Assembly: GCA_015655225.1 (NCBI GenBank)
Contig: JAATFK010000649.1
Coordinates: forward strand, 1 to 11,661
Length of the DNA stretch: 11,661 nt
DNA from: Solirubrobacterales bacterium
Lineage (GTDB): Bacteria > Actinomycetota > Thermoleophilia > Solirubrobacterales > Solirubrobacteraceae
Direction: 5' to 3'
The position numbers and the translations under genes were made by a program. Shown here in pieces: positions 1-6,292 of this stretch. How positions within the stretch are numbered: the first letter of the stretch is position 1; each line of letters begins with the position of its first letter. The notes under the pieces were generated by a model, which made no database searches, was not told the DNA's origin, and was given only the letters and a program-made list of their open reading frames with translations.

Positions 1-300
1 ACCCTGCCCGACCAGGTCCCGCACGAGGTCAAGGTCGCGCGGATGGACCGGCTCGTCGAGGTGATCCAGCGGCGCGCGCACGAGCGTGCGCAGCGCTTCG
101 TCGGCCGCACGCTCGACGTCCTCGTCGAGGGCCCGTCGCGCAAGGACCCGAGCCGGCTGCGCGGCCGCTCGCGCCACAACAAGGTCGTCAACTTCACCGG
201 GCTCGCGCAGGCCGGGGAGCTCGTGCGGGTCGACGTCACGAGCGCGACGAGCCAGACGCTCGCCGGCGAGGAGTCGCTGCTCGCTCGCGCCATCGGGTGA
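1..300 (+). CDS. miaB: MiaB, tRNA-2-methylthio-N6-dimethylallyladenosine synthase, C-terminal fragment
   Basis: This is the last 99 codons of a gene that begins before the window. The reading frame is open from base 1 and stops with TGA at 298-300. The translated end (LPDQVPHEVKVARMDRLVEVIQ, then RRAHERAQRFVGRTLDVLVEG and a segment with HNKVVNF) matches the junction between the radical SAM core and the C-terminal TRAM domain of MiaB-type methylthiotransferases. The TRAM domain contacts the tRNA. MiaB adds a methylthio group to i6A37 of tRNAs reading UNN codons. The radical SAM and iron-sulfur cysteines lie upstream and cannot be seen. MiaB is preferred over MtaB or RimO because of the LPDQVP...RMDRL junction and because miaA, the preceding enzyme of the pathway, is encoded 5 kb downstream. 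A HAD phosphatase gene follows after 13 bases, probably in the same transcript. Confidence 0.9.
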   Translation, partial: TLPDQVPHEVKVARMDRLVEVIQRRAHERAQRFVGRTLDVLVEGPSRKDPSRLRGRSRHNKVVNFTGLAQAGELVRVDVTSATSQTLAGEESLLARAIG

Positions 301-313
301 GCGCCCTCGCCCG

Positions 314-994
314 ATGAGCCTGCCGGCGCTGGTGATCTTCGACTGCGACGGCGTGCTGGTCGACAGCGAGCCGCTGTCGCTCGCGGTGCTCGCGCGGTCG
401 ATCCGCGCGACCGGCCTGACGATGAGCGACGACGAGATCCGTGCCGAGTTCATGGGCCCGTCGCTGGAGCAGATCGAGGCCGGGGTCACGGAGCGCCTCG
501 CGGCGATCGGCCGGACGCTGCCCGAGGGCTGGCTCGACGGCTTTCTCGCGGGTCGGGCCGAGGCGTTCGCCGCCGAGCTGCGCGCGGTGCCCGGGGCGCG
601 GGAGGCGGTCGAGGGCGTACGAGCGCTCGGGATCGACGCCTGCGTGGCCTCCCAGGGACGGTTGACGAAGACCGCGATGACGCTCGGCCTGACCGGCCTG
701 AGCGACCTCTTCCCGCAGGACCGGCTGTTCTCCGCGACGATGGTCGCGCACGGCAAGCCCGCGCCCGACCTCTTCCTGCACGCCGCCGCCGCGTGCGGCC
801 AGACGCCGGAGCGGTGCGTGGTGGTGGAGGACACGGTCGGGGGCGTGCGGGCCGCGCGGGCGGCCGGGATGCGGGTGCTCGGCTACGCCGGGACGCATGG
901 CGCCGCGGCGCTCGCGGGGGAGGGGGCGGAGCCGCTGGACGACATGCGGTCGGTGCCGGGGCTCGTGGTCGCCGGGGCGCCGTCCGTCCGCTGA
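314..994 (+). CDS. HAD-superfamily phosphatase (subfamily IA, beta-phosphoglucomutase/YieH-like)
   Basis: The 226-residue protein has the full haloacid dehalogenase motif set. Motif I is FDCDGVLVDSE, with nucleophile D10 and general acid D12. Motif II is S113 in CVASQG, motif III is K148 in HGKPAPD, and motif IV is the acidic pair E172-D173 in VVVEDTVGG. Residues about 19-90 form the helical C1 cap typical of subfamily IA. DCDGVLVDSEPL followed by a small helical cap resembles E. coli YieH and beta-phosphoglucomutase-like phosphatases of small phosphorylated metabolites. The substrate cannot be told from sequence. The ATG at 314 was chosen because it puts motif I at residues 9-19, the usual place; the frame stays open upstream but overlaps miaB and reads as low-complexity Arg/Ser. 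No clear Shine-Dalgarno sequence precedes it, which fits co-transcription with miaB 13 bases upstream. The product is probably cytoplasmic. Confidence 0.88.
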   Translation: MSLPALVIFDCDGVLVDSEPLSLAVLARSIRATGLTMSDDEIRAEFMGPSLEQIEAGVTERLAAIGRTLPEGWLDGFLAGRAEAFAAELRAVPGAREAVEGVRALGIDACVASQGRLTKTAMTLGLTGLSDLFPQDRLFSATMVAHGKPAPDLFLHAAAACGQTPERCVVVEDTVGGVRAARAAGMRVLGYAGTHGAAALAGEGAEPLDDMRSVPGLVVAGAPSVR

Positions 995-1017
995 CGCACG
1001 TCCGTCCGTCGCCTATG

Positions 1018-1031
1018 CGAACATACGTTCG
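1018..1031 (+). promoter_or_regulatory. LexA operator (SOS box) overlapping the start codon of the radical SAM gene
   Basis: The sequence CGAACATACGTTCG has perfect arms CGAAC and GTTCG around a 4-base centre. This is the Gram-positive/actinobacterial LexA box (GAAC-N4-GTTC, with the extended C and G flanks). It is the only match I found in the window. Its last base is the first base of the GTG start codon at 1031, so bound LexA would cover the expected -10 to +1 region. My recollection is that the M. tuberculosis homologue Rv2578c is also in the LexA regulon, which would make this a conserved arrangement. Binding here is inferred from sequence. Confidence 0.85.
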
Positions 1032-2131
1032 TGCGCTGGGACAACCTCACCCTCGATGCCGACGACACCACCCGCCTGCCGGGCTACCGCGACGCGGCGG
1101 TCGTCCGCCACTTCGACGCCCCCGAGGCGCTCGACACCCGCTTCTACGAGGTGCGGGCGAGATCGGCGCTGAACCGCGTCCCGGAGCGGTCCCAGATGCC
1201 GTTCCGGTGGACCGTCAACCCATATCGAGGTTGCAGCCATGCCTGTATTTATTGCTTCGCCCGCCCGACCCACACCTACCTGGGCTTCGACGCGGGGCGC
1301 GACTTCGAGAAGGAGATCGTCGTCAAGGTCAACGCGCCGGAGGTGCTGCGCGTCGAGCTGGCGCGGCCGTCGTGGAAGGGGGAGCACGTCGCGCTCGGCA
1401 CGAACACCGATCCGTACCAGTGGGTCGAGGGGCGCTACAAGCTGATGCCGGGGATCTGGGCCGCGTTGCGGGACGCGGGCAACCCCTGCTCGGTGCTGAC
1501 GAAGTCGCCGCTGCTGCTGCGCGACCTCCCGCTGATGCAGGAGATCGCCGCACGGGCGGACTTCACCGCGAGCCTCTCGATCCCGACGATGGACGAGAAG
1601 GCGTGGCGGGCGACGGAGCCGCACACGCCGAACCCGAAGGCGCGGATGGAGGCGGTCGCGGAGCTGAACCGCCAGGGGATCCCGACCGGGATCCTCGTTG
1701 CCCCGCTGATGCCCGGCATCAACGACTCGCCCGCGCAGGTCGAGCGCATCCTCCAGATGGCGAGCGACGCGGGGGCGACCGCCGTCTCCGGGATCGCGCT
1801 GCACCTGCGGGGGGAGGTGCGCGGCGTCTTCATGGACTGGCTGCGGGCGACGCGACCCGACCTCGTCCCGCACTACGAGCGCCTCTACGCGCGCGGTGCC
1901 TACGCCCCGAGAGACGAGCGGACGCGGCTCTCGCGGCTCGTCCGCGACCGCCTCGACCCGGTGCGCCGGGCGCCGCCGTGGCGAATCCGCACGCGCGCGC
2001 GGGCGCTGCCGGGGCCGCTGGACCCGGTGGCGGGCCACGGCGGTGAGGGGCCTGGCGGCCGAGCGGGCGGGCGACCGGCCGGCGCTGCCGGGCCGGCGGC
2101 GGGCGAGGACGTGCAGGGAGCGCTGTTCTGA
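1031..2131 (+). CDS. Rv2578c-family radical SAM protein (SplB-like), probable SOS-induced DNA repair or modification enzyme
   Basis: The 366-residue protein carries the radical SAM [4Fe-4S] motif CxxxCxxC at C68, C72 and C75, within NPYRGCSHACIYCFARP. Further conserved-looking elements are GTNTDPYQ (about 123-130), TKSPLLLRD (about 158-166), SIPTMDE and APLMPGIND. This arrangement is shared by spore photoproduct lyase-like proteins and the actinobacterial Rv2578c family. The reaction is not established for the family; a role in DNA damage is inferred from the LexA box at 1018-1031. The GTG start at 1031 is the only possible start after the upstream stop at 992-994, and the product begins M-R-W-D. 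No Shine-Dalgarno is present, and GAACAT lies 6 bases before GTG, so a leaderless transcript is possible. The tail after about residue 335 is Gly/Ala/Pro-rich and ends in QGALF. Codons over the cysteine motif are unusually AT-ending (1220-1255). Confidence 0.87.
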   Translation: MRWDNLTLDADDTTRLPGYRDAAVVRHFDAPEALDTRFYEVRARSALNRVPERSQMPFRWTVNPYRGCSHACIYCFARPTHTYLGFDAGRDFEKEIVVKVNAPEVLRVELARPSWKGEHVALGTNTDPYQWVEGRYKLMPGIWAALRDAGNPCSVLTKSPLLLRDLPLMQEIAARADFTASLSIPTMDEKAWRATEPHTPNPKARMEAVAELNRQGIPTGILVAPLMPGINDSPAQVERILQMASDAGATAVSGIALHLRGEVRGVFMDWLRATRPDLVPHYERLYARGAYAPRDERTRLSRLVRDRLDPVRRAPPWRIRTRARALPGPLDPVAGHGGEGPGGRAGGRPAGAAGPAAGEDVQGALF

Positions 2132-2280
2132 TGATCGCGCGCATCAGGCCCGGCGGGACGGGGTACCCAAGCAGGCGAGCGCGGAGACGCGTGACTGGCG
2201 GCTGCCTGTGTGACCTACCGCACGCCGCGCGGCCGCAACTCCCACCAGCGTGGGTGTCTGGAAAGGAGATGGACGAACGC
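2132..2280 (+). other. Non-coding, hairpin-rich leader upstream of the MscS gene
   Basis: These roughly 150 bases hold no convincing gene, although the frame of the downstream channel stays open through them from an ATG at 2131. Several inverted repeats are visible: TGATG 2129-2133 with CATCA 2142-2146; GGTA 2162-2165 with TACC 2216-2219; CAGGC 2172-2176 with GCCTG 2205-2209; GCGCG-GAGA-CGCGT inside that (a stem capped by a GNRA-type loop); and CCCAC 2241-2245 with GTGGG 2250-2254 just before the ribosome binding site. The second to fourth are nested, as in a folded RNA leader. I could not match the region to a known riboswitch class. It may be an uncharacterised cis-regulatory RNA, or chance pairing in GC-rich DNA. 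Confidence 0.35.
2261..2268 (+). promoter_or_regulatory. Shine-Dalgarno sequence that decides the start of the MscS-type channel gene
   Basis: GAAAGGAG is the strongest ribosome binding site in the window. It abuts an in-frame ATG at 2269 (zero spacing, too close) and lies 12 bases before an in-frame GTG at 2281. It therefore favours 2281 as the start and argues against the much longer reading from 2131, whose extra residues are Arg/Pro-rich and unlike a channel N-terminus. Confidence 0.6.
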
Positions 2281-3207
2281 GTGAAGGGACGACGAGAAAG
2301 AGCCCTGGAGCGGATGCTCCAGACCCGCAGCCACGCGTGGGAGGAGGTCGGCCTCGCCCGTCAGCTCGGCCAGAAGGCGGCCAAGCGCGCGCAGCGCCAG
2401 GCGCTCGTGCTGCTGCCGCTGATCGCCGGCGTGGTGGTCGTCTACTCCTACCGTCGCGATCTCTTCGGCGCCGGCCTCGACGTGCCCGTCCGCTGGGCGA
2501 CGGTGATCGCGCTCGTCGTGCTCGGCTGGGCGTTCGCGCGCGACGTCGGCCGCGCCGTCGGGCCGGAGCTGTTCCGCCGCCTCGATCCCGGCACCGCCGG
2601 CACCGCTGGGTTCCTGCTGCGCCTGCTGACCGTCTTCGTCGTCACGATCGTCGCGCTGCGGGTCGCCGGGCTGACGACGCAGACGCTCGCGGTCGGCGGC
2701 GGCTTCACCGCCGTCGTCTTCGGTCTCGCCGCCCAGCAGACGCTCGGCAACCTGATCGCCGGGATGGTGCTGCTGAGCGCGCGGCCGTTCAGAGTCGGCG
2801 AACGGGTCCGGCTCCAGGCCGGCGGGCTCGCCGGCCAGACGGAGGGCGTCGTCAGCTCGCTCGGCCTGCTCTACACGACGCTCGCGCGCGGCGAGGACCG
2901 CATCATGATCCCGAACAGCGTCGTCCTCAGCGCCGCCGTCGTGCCGCTGCGGGAGCCGGCCTCCGTCGACCTGCGCGCGCGGCTGCGCCACGGCGTCAAG
3001 CCGACGGACGTCCAGCGGCTGCTGGAGCAGGGCATCAGCGTCCCGTTGCGGGAGCGCGCGCACATCGGCCTGGAGGAGATCGACGGTGACGAGGTCGTGA
3101 TGCGGATCCAGGCGACGCCCGAGTACGCCGACGACGGCGCCCGTCTCGCCGACGAGATCCTGACCGCGATGGCCTCCGTCACCGACGAGCACGCGGTCGT
3201 GGAGTAG
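2281..3207 (+). CDS. MscS-family mechanosensitive ion channel
   Basis: From the GTG at 2281 the protein has 308 residues. A basic, amphipathic N-terminus (about 1-40) is followed by membrane segments at about 41-57 (ALVLLPLIAGVVVVYSY), 71-87 and 109-129. The pore-lining helix, about 134-166, is Gly/Ala-rich (VGGGFTAVVFGLAAQQTLGNLIAG). It runs into the MscS beta-domain signature ARPFRVGERV (about 167-176), then EGVVSSLGLLYTTL and IMIPNSVV, and a C-terminal alpha/beta domain to residue 308. This is the minimal MscS architecture, close to E. coli MscS (286 residues). It would release solutes from the cytoplasm during hypo-osmotic shock. An upstream ATG at 2131 overlaps the preceding stop codon (TGATG), but the ribosome binding site at 2261-2268 favours 2281 or 2269. 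A GC-rich hairpin follows the stop. Confidence 0.88.
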   Translation: MKGRRERALERMLQTRSHAWEEVGLARQLGQKAAKRAQRQALVLLPLIAGVVVVYSYRRDLFGAGLDVPVRWATVIALVVLGWAFARDVGRAVGPELFRRLDPGTAGTAGFLLRLLTVFVVTIVALRVAGLTTQTLAVGGGFTAVVFGLAAQQTLGNLIAGMVLLSARPFRVGERVRLQAGGLAGQTEGVVSSLGLLYTTLARGEDRIMIPNSVVLSAAVVPLREPASVDLRARLRHGVKPTDVQRLLEQGISVPLRERAHIGLEEIDGDEVVMRIQATPEYADDGARLADEILTAMASVTDEHAVVE

Positions 3208-3210
3208 GGC

Positions 3211-3225
3211 GGGGCGCCGCGCCCC
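3211..3225. terminator. Putative bidirectional terminator hairpin between convergent genes
   Basis: GGGGCG-CCG-CGCCCC forms a perfect 6-bp stem with a 3-base loop in the 24-base gap between the MscS stop (3207) and the dehydrogenase stop (3232). There is no T-run on either side, as is common in high-GC actinobacteria, so termination activity is inferred from position and stem strength. Confidence 0.5.
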
Positions 3226-3231
3226 ACCCCC

Positions 3232-4026
3232 TCAGCGCTTCGCGCGCTGCCCGGCCGCCATCTCGGACGCGACGCGCATCGAGCCGAGTCTTCGGGCGAC
3301 GAGCGCGGAGGGCTCCGGCAGCAGCGCCGCCAGCGCGGTGCCGATTCGCAGGCCGAGCGGCGCGACCTCCAGCTCCGCCCGGTTGCCCTCGATTGCCTTG
3401 ACGACGCCGGCGGCGACGTCCTCCGGGGTTCGCGTGCCGGTGCCCGGCGGCAGTCTCACGCCGGCCTCGGCGAACATGCCGGCGTCGCGGATGAAGCCGG
3501 GGAACACGGTCGAGACGCCGACGCCGTGGTCGCGCAGGTCCTCTCGCATCCCCCGAGCGAAGCCGCGCAGCCCGAACTTCGTCGCCGAGTACAGCGCCAT
3601 CCCCGGCTGCGACGTCTTGCCCGCCAGCGAGGAGATGAACAGCAGATGCCCGTGGCCGCGCTCCACCATCGGCTCCGACAGCAGCTTCGCGAGCACGATC
3701 GCGGCCCGCAGGTTCACGTCGAGCGCCCGGTCGACCTCGCTCACCGAGTAGTCGTCGAGCCGGCCGCTCGCCGGCAGCGCCGCGTTCGAGACGAGGATGT
3801 CGACCGCGCCCGCCTCGCGCGCGAGCCGCTCCACGTCGTCGCGGTCGGCGAGGTCGGCCGCGACCGTCCGCCCGCCCAACTCGGCCGCCAGCGGCTCCAG
3901 CACGTCGGTCCGCCGGCCCGTCAGCACGAGGGTCGCGCCGCGCGCCGCCAGCGCCCGCGCGATCGCCTGTCCGTTGCCGCCGGTCGCGCCGGTCAGCAGG
4001 ACGGTGGTTCCGTCGATGGTGGTCAC
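3232..4026 (-). CDS. Short-chain dehydrogenase/reductase (SDR), NAD(P)-dependent
   Basis: From the GTG at 4026-4024 the protein has 264 residues and is a classical SDR. The Rossmann glycine motif is TGATGGNG (12-19). ADLAD (about 58-62) contacts the adenine, SNAA (80-83) stands where NNAG is usual, and the catalytic residues are S133 (ISSLAGK), Y146 and K150 (YSATK). PGF at 176-178 follows as in the family. The Arg pair at 38-39 after beta-2 (LTGRRTD) suggests NADP(H) preference, by family rule. The substrate is unknown. The frame extends to 4269, but the extra 81 residues are Arg/Ser-rich and overlap the upstream gene, so the start that puts the glycine motif at residue 12 was chosen. It lies 19 bases after the FIST gene, probably in one transcript. 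The C-terminal tail is basic. Confidence 0.9.
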   Translation of the reverse strand: MTTIDGTTVLLTGATGGNGQAIARALAARGATLVLTGRRTDVLEPLAAELGGRTVAADLADRDDVERLAREAGAVDILVSNAALPASGRLDDYSVSEVDRALDVNLRAAIVLAKLLSEPMVERGHGHLLFISSLAGKTSQPGMALYSATKFGLRGFARGMREDLRDHGVGVSTVFPGFIRDAGMFAEAGVRLPPGTGTRTPEDVAAGVVKAIEGNRAELEVAPLGLRIGTALAALLPEPSALVARRLGSMRVASEMAAGQRAKR

Positions 4027-4045
4027 GCCGGAAAGCGTTTCACAG

Positions 4046-5206
4046 TCAGCCGCCGAAGACGGCAACGGTCGCCGTGAACGTGTGGATGAAGCTCGCGCCG
4101 CCGACCGGCCCGATCTCACCCGAGGCGAAGAAGCCCGCCGCCGGCGCCCCGCCCAGCTGCCGCGCCAGCATCCCCGCGTCGTGGTCAGCGATCCCGAACA
4201 TCTCCCGCCCCCGGCTGTGGCAGGCGAACGCGAGCGCGCCGGCGGCGGTCCCGCCGAGCGCGTCGGCACGCAGCCGCAACTGGTCGTGCAGGTCGCGGTC
4301 GGCCGCCGCCGCGTCGCGCGCGTGCAGCCGCAGCACCTGGCCCGGCGTGACGACGGCGGCGACGCTGAGCGTGCTCGCGGCCGGGTCGGCGCCGAGCACC
4401 CCGCGCACGAGGAAGTCCCCCGGCTCGTAGTCGGCGTGCCCGTTCTCGACCACGATCCCGACCAGCAGCCCGCCGGCGATCAGCGTCTGCTCGCGCACGT
4501 CCAGCTCCTCGATCACCTCGCGGATCCGGTCGAGCGCCGGCCGTCCCGCCAGCTCCGCGATCACGTTCCCCTCGGCCGCCGTGATCGTCATCTCCGGCCC
4601 GACCGGCGTCGTCCCCTGCGAGACGCACGGCAGCAGGTCGACGCCGTCGAACCGCACGCCGACCGCCCCGCTCTCCTGGACCTGGTCGCCGTAGAACAGG
4701 GCGCCCGCGCCCTCGGCCGTCCGGCCGCTCGCGAGGCCGCCGACGACCGGCACGCCCGGTGCCCGCGCCGCGAGGTCCGCCAGCAGCGCGTCGGTCGGGA
4801 AGCTGAGCGGGTCCGGCAGCAGGATCGCGCCGCTCGCGCCCGCGAGGTCCTCCATCCCCGTCACCGCGACCATCCCCTCCAGCTCGGCGGCGGTCGCGTG
4901 GAACGGCCGCGCCGACCCCTCCCCGAGCGACGCGGCCCAGACCGCGACCGCCGTCCCCGCCTCGTACTCACTGCCGCAGCCGAGCACCCCGGCGGCGCCG
5001 CAGCCGATCAGATGGGGCGGGACGAGCCCCTCGTGCACGCCCTCCAGCGTCGCCTCCGGCGCCGCCAGGTGGCCGCCGGCGGCGAAGACGATCGCGAGGT
5101 CGGCCCGCTCGCCGTGCAGCCCGGCGCCGGCGGCGTTCGCGGCCTCGATCGCTCCGACCCGCGGGTCCGGATGAGTCGAGAGGCCGGTGCCGATCAAGGT
5201 CGCCAC
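4046..5206 (-). CDS. FIST-domain protein (FIST_N plus FIST_C), putative small-ligand sensor
   Basis: From the GTG at 5206-5204 the protein has 386 residues. The N-terminal part (about 1-210) shows FIST_N features: an opening MATLIGTGLSTHPDP, a strand ADLAIVFAAGG, HLIGCGAAGVLGCGSEYEAG, and later VPVVGGLASG. The C-terminal part (about 225-380) resembles FIST_C, with FLVRGVLGADP, a strand before ALAFACHSRGREMFG, and the closing block AAGFFASGEIGPVGGASFIHTFTATVAVF. FIST domains occur in bacterial and eukaryotic signalling proteins and are proposed to bind small ligands such as amino acids. Here no kinase, cyclase or receiver domain is attached, so the output is unclear. No signal peptide or membrane helix is seen. 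It heads a two-gene minus-strand unit with the SDR and faces away from miaA. Upstream are GTGACG, 17 bases, TACTGT, 6 bases, GTG, suggesting leaderless transcription. Confidence 0.85.
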   Translation of the reverse strand: MATLIGTGLSTHPDPRVGAIEAANAAGAGLHGERADLAIVFAAGGHLAAPEATLEGVHEGLVPPHLIGCGAAGVLGCGSEYEAGTAVAVWAASLGEGSARPFHATAAELEGMVAVTGMEDLAGASGAILLPDPLSFPTDALLADLAARAPGVPVVGGLASGRTAEGAGALFYGDQVQESGAVGVRFDGVDLLPCVSQGTTPVGPEMTITAAEGNVIAELAGRPALDRIREVIEELDVREQTLIAGGLLVGIVVENGHADYEPGDFLVRGVLGADPAASTLSVAAVVTPGQVLRLHARDAAAADRDLHDQLRLRADALGGTAAGALAFACHSRGREMFGIADHDAGMLARQLGGAPAAGFFASGEIGPVGGASFIHTFTATVAVFGG

Positions 5207-5212
5207 CGTTCC

Positions 5213-5241
5213 ACAGTACTGGCCGTCGCCAGCCGCGTCAC
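5213..5241 (-). promoter_or_regulatory. Putative promoter of the FIST-SDR unit, leaderless type
   Basis: On the minus strand, GTGACG (5241-5236, resembling TTGACA) is followed after 17 bases by TACTGT (5218-5213, matching TANNNT). Six bases later comes the GTG start at 5206. Spacing and -10 match a housekeeping-sigma promoter starting transcription at or near the first base of the start codon. No Shine-Dalgarno is present, which agrees with a leaderless mRNA. Confidence 0.5.
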
Positions 5242-5262
5242 GGGTTCGCGACGACGGCGCGC

Positions 5263-5268
5263 GATACT
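5263..5268 (+). promoter_or_regulatory. Putative -10 element of miaA, leaderless type
   Basis: GATACT (one base from TATACT) ends 6 bases before the GTG start of miaA at 5275, and no ribosome binding site lies between. No clear -35 is visible. The same 6-base spacing occurs before the FIST and hflX genes. Confidence 0.4.
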
Positions 5269-5274
5269 GCCGCG

Positions 5275-6231
5275 GTGACCACCGCACCCGACCCGGCGAA
5301 CCCGCCGGCGGACCGCCCGGCGAACTCGGCCGTGATCGCCCTCTTCGGCCCGACCGGCATCGGCAAGACGGCGGTCGCGATCGCCCTCGCCGCGCGGCTG
5401 CGGGCGGCGGGGGAGGAGCCGGTCGCCGTCTCCGCCGACGCGCTCCAGGTCTACCGCGGCCTCGAGCTGCTGACGGGCGCCGCCGACGCCGACGAGCGCG
5501 CCGCGCTGGAGCACCGGCTGATCTCCTTCCTCCCGGTCGATCAGACGTTCAGCGCCGGGCAGTACGCGGAGCTGGCCCACGCCGAGATCGACGGGCTGCT
5601 GGCCGCCGGCCGCCGGCCGATCGTCGTCGGCGGCACCGGCCTCTACCTGCGCGCGGCCCTGACGGAGCTGGCGCTGCGCCCGCCGGCGCCCGCGGGCGTC
5701 CGCGCGCGCTGGCAGGCGGAGCTGGAGCGCGACGGCGCCCCCGCGCTCCACGCCCGCCTCGCCGAGCGCGCCCCGTGGGCGGCCGCGACGATCGACCCGG
5801 GCGATCGCCAGCGGATCGTCCGCGCCCATGAGCTGCTCGACGCGGGCGAGCTGACGCCGCCCGCGAGCGACACGCCCTCGCAGCTGTGGACCGACGAGGT
5901 CCGCCACCCGACGCTGCTCGTCGGCCTCGTCCAGGAGCGCGAGGCGCTCTACGCCCGGATCGACGCCCGTGTCGACGCGATGCTCGCGGCCGGCGCGCGC
6001 GAGGAGGTCGAGCGCGCGGACGCCGCCGGCGCGTCCGACACGGCCCGCAAGGCGCTCGGGTTCGACGAGCTGCTGACCGGCGACGTGGAGGGGATGAAGC
6101 GCCGCACGCGCAACTACGCGCGCCGGCAGCTGACGTGGATGCGGAAGCTCGCCTCCGTCCACACGCTCGACGTGACCGGGCGCAGCGCCGACGAGGTCGC
6201 CGACGAGATCGCGCGGCTCGACAGCCGATAG
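5275..6231 (+). CDS. miaA: MiaA, tRNA dimethylallyltransferase
   Basis: The 318-residue protein transfers a dimethylallyl group from DMAPP to N6 of A37 in tRNAs reading codons that start with U, giving i6A37, the substrate of MiaB. The P-loop is GPTGIGKT (25-32). SADALQVYRGLELLTGAA (53-70) corresponds to the DSxQVYRGMDIGTAK region. HRLISFLPVDQTFSAGQY (80-97) and VVGGTGLYLRALL-like VGGTGLYLRAAL follow, with the catalytic Thr expected in GGTGLY. The family end block is present (KALGFDEL, about 259-266, and YARRQLTWMRK, 281-291). Length is normal for the family. The N-terminus carries an extra Pro/Ala-rich stretch of about 18 residues before the first strand; the GTG at 5275 is preferred because of the -10-like element 6 bases upstream. 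A 61-base gap separates it from dapF. Confidence 0.95.
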   Translation: MTTAPDPANPPADRPANSAVIALFGPTGIGKTAVAIALAARLRAAGEEPVAVSADALQVYRGLELLTGAADADERAALEHRLISFLPVDQTFSAGQYAELAHAEIDGLLAAGRRPIVVGGTGLYLRAALTELALRPPAPAGVRARWQAELERDGAPALHARLAERAPWAAATIDPGDRQRIVRAHELLDAGELTPPASDTPSQLWTDEVRHPTLLVGLVQEREALYARIDARVDAMLAAGAREEVERADAAGASDTARKALGFDELLTGDVEGMKRRTRNYARRQLTWMRKLASVHTLDVTGRSADEVADEIARLDSR

Positions 6232-6283
6232 GCTCCGGCGCCGCGCGCACCTGCGCGCCCGACCGCCCGAAACCGCCAGACCC

Positions 6284-6288
6284 GGAGG
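6284..6288 (+). promoter_or_regulatory. Shine-Dalgarno sequence of dapF
   Basis: GGAGG lies 4 bases before the GTG at 6293 and fixes this as the dapF start. The product then begins MKFEKWQALGND, the usual DapF N-terminus. Confidence 0.7.
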
Positions 6289-6292
6289 CAGC

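Noticed and set aside
981..1010. Direct repeat of CGTCCGTCCG (981-990 and 999-1008)
   Set aside because: One copy lies in the end of the HAD gene and the other in the short gap after it. It is short and of simple composition, so probably chance or slippage.
2155..2225. tRNA or known riboswitch (c-di-AMP type) in the leader before mscS
   Set aside because: GGTACCC and nested stems hint at it, but no anticodon arm, T-arm consensus or second conserved half of a c-di-AMP aptamer could be found. Kept only as an unassigned structured region.
2131..2280. N-terminal extension of the MscS protein from the ATG overlapping the previous stop codon
   Set aside because: The extra residues are Arg/Pro/Gly-rich and unlike MscS, and a strong ribosome binding site at 2261-2268 points to a later start.
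3232..4269. SDR starting at 4269 as a 345-residue protein
   Set aside because: The first 81 residues are Arg/Ser-rich, overlap the FIST gene in another frame, and precede the usual Rossmann start.
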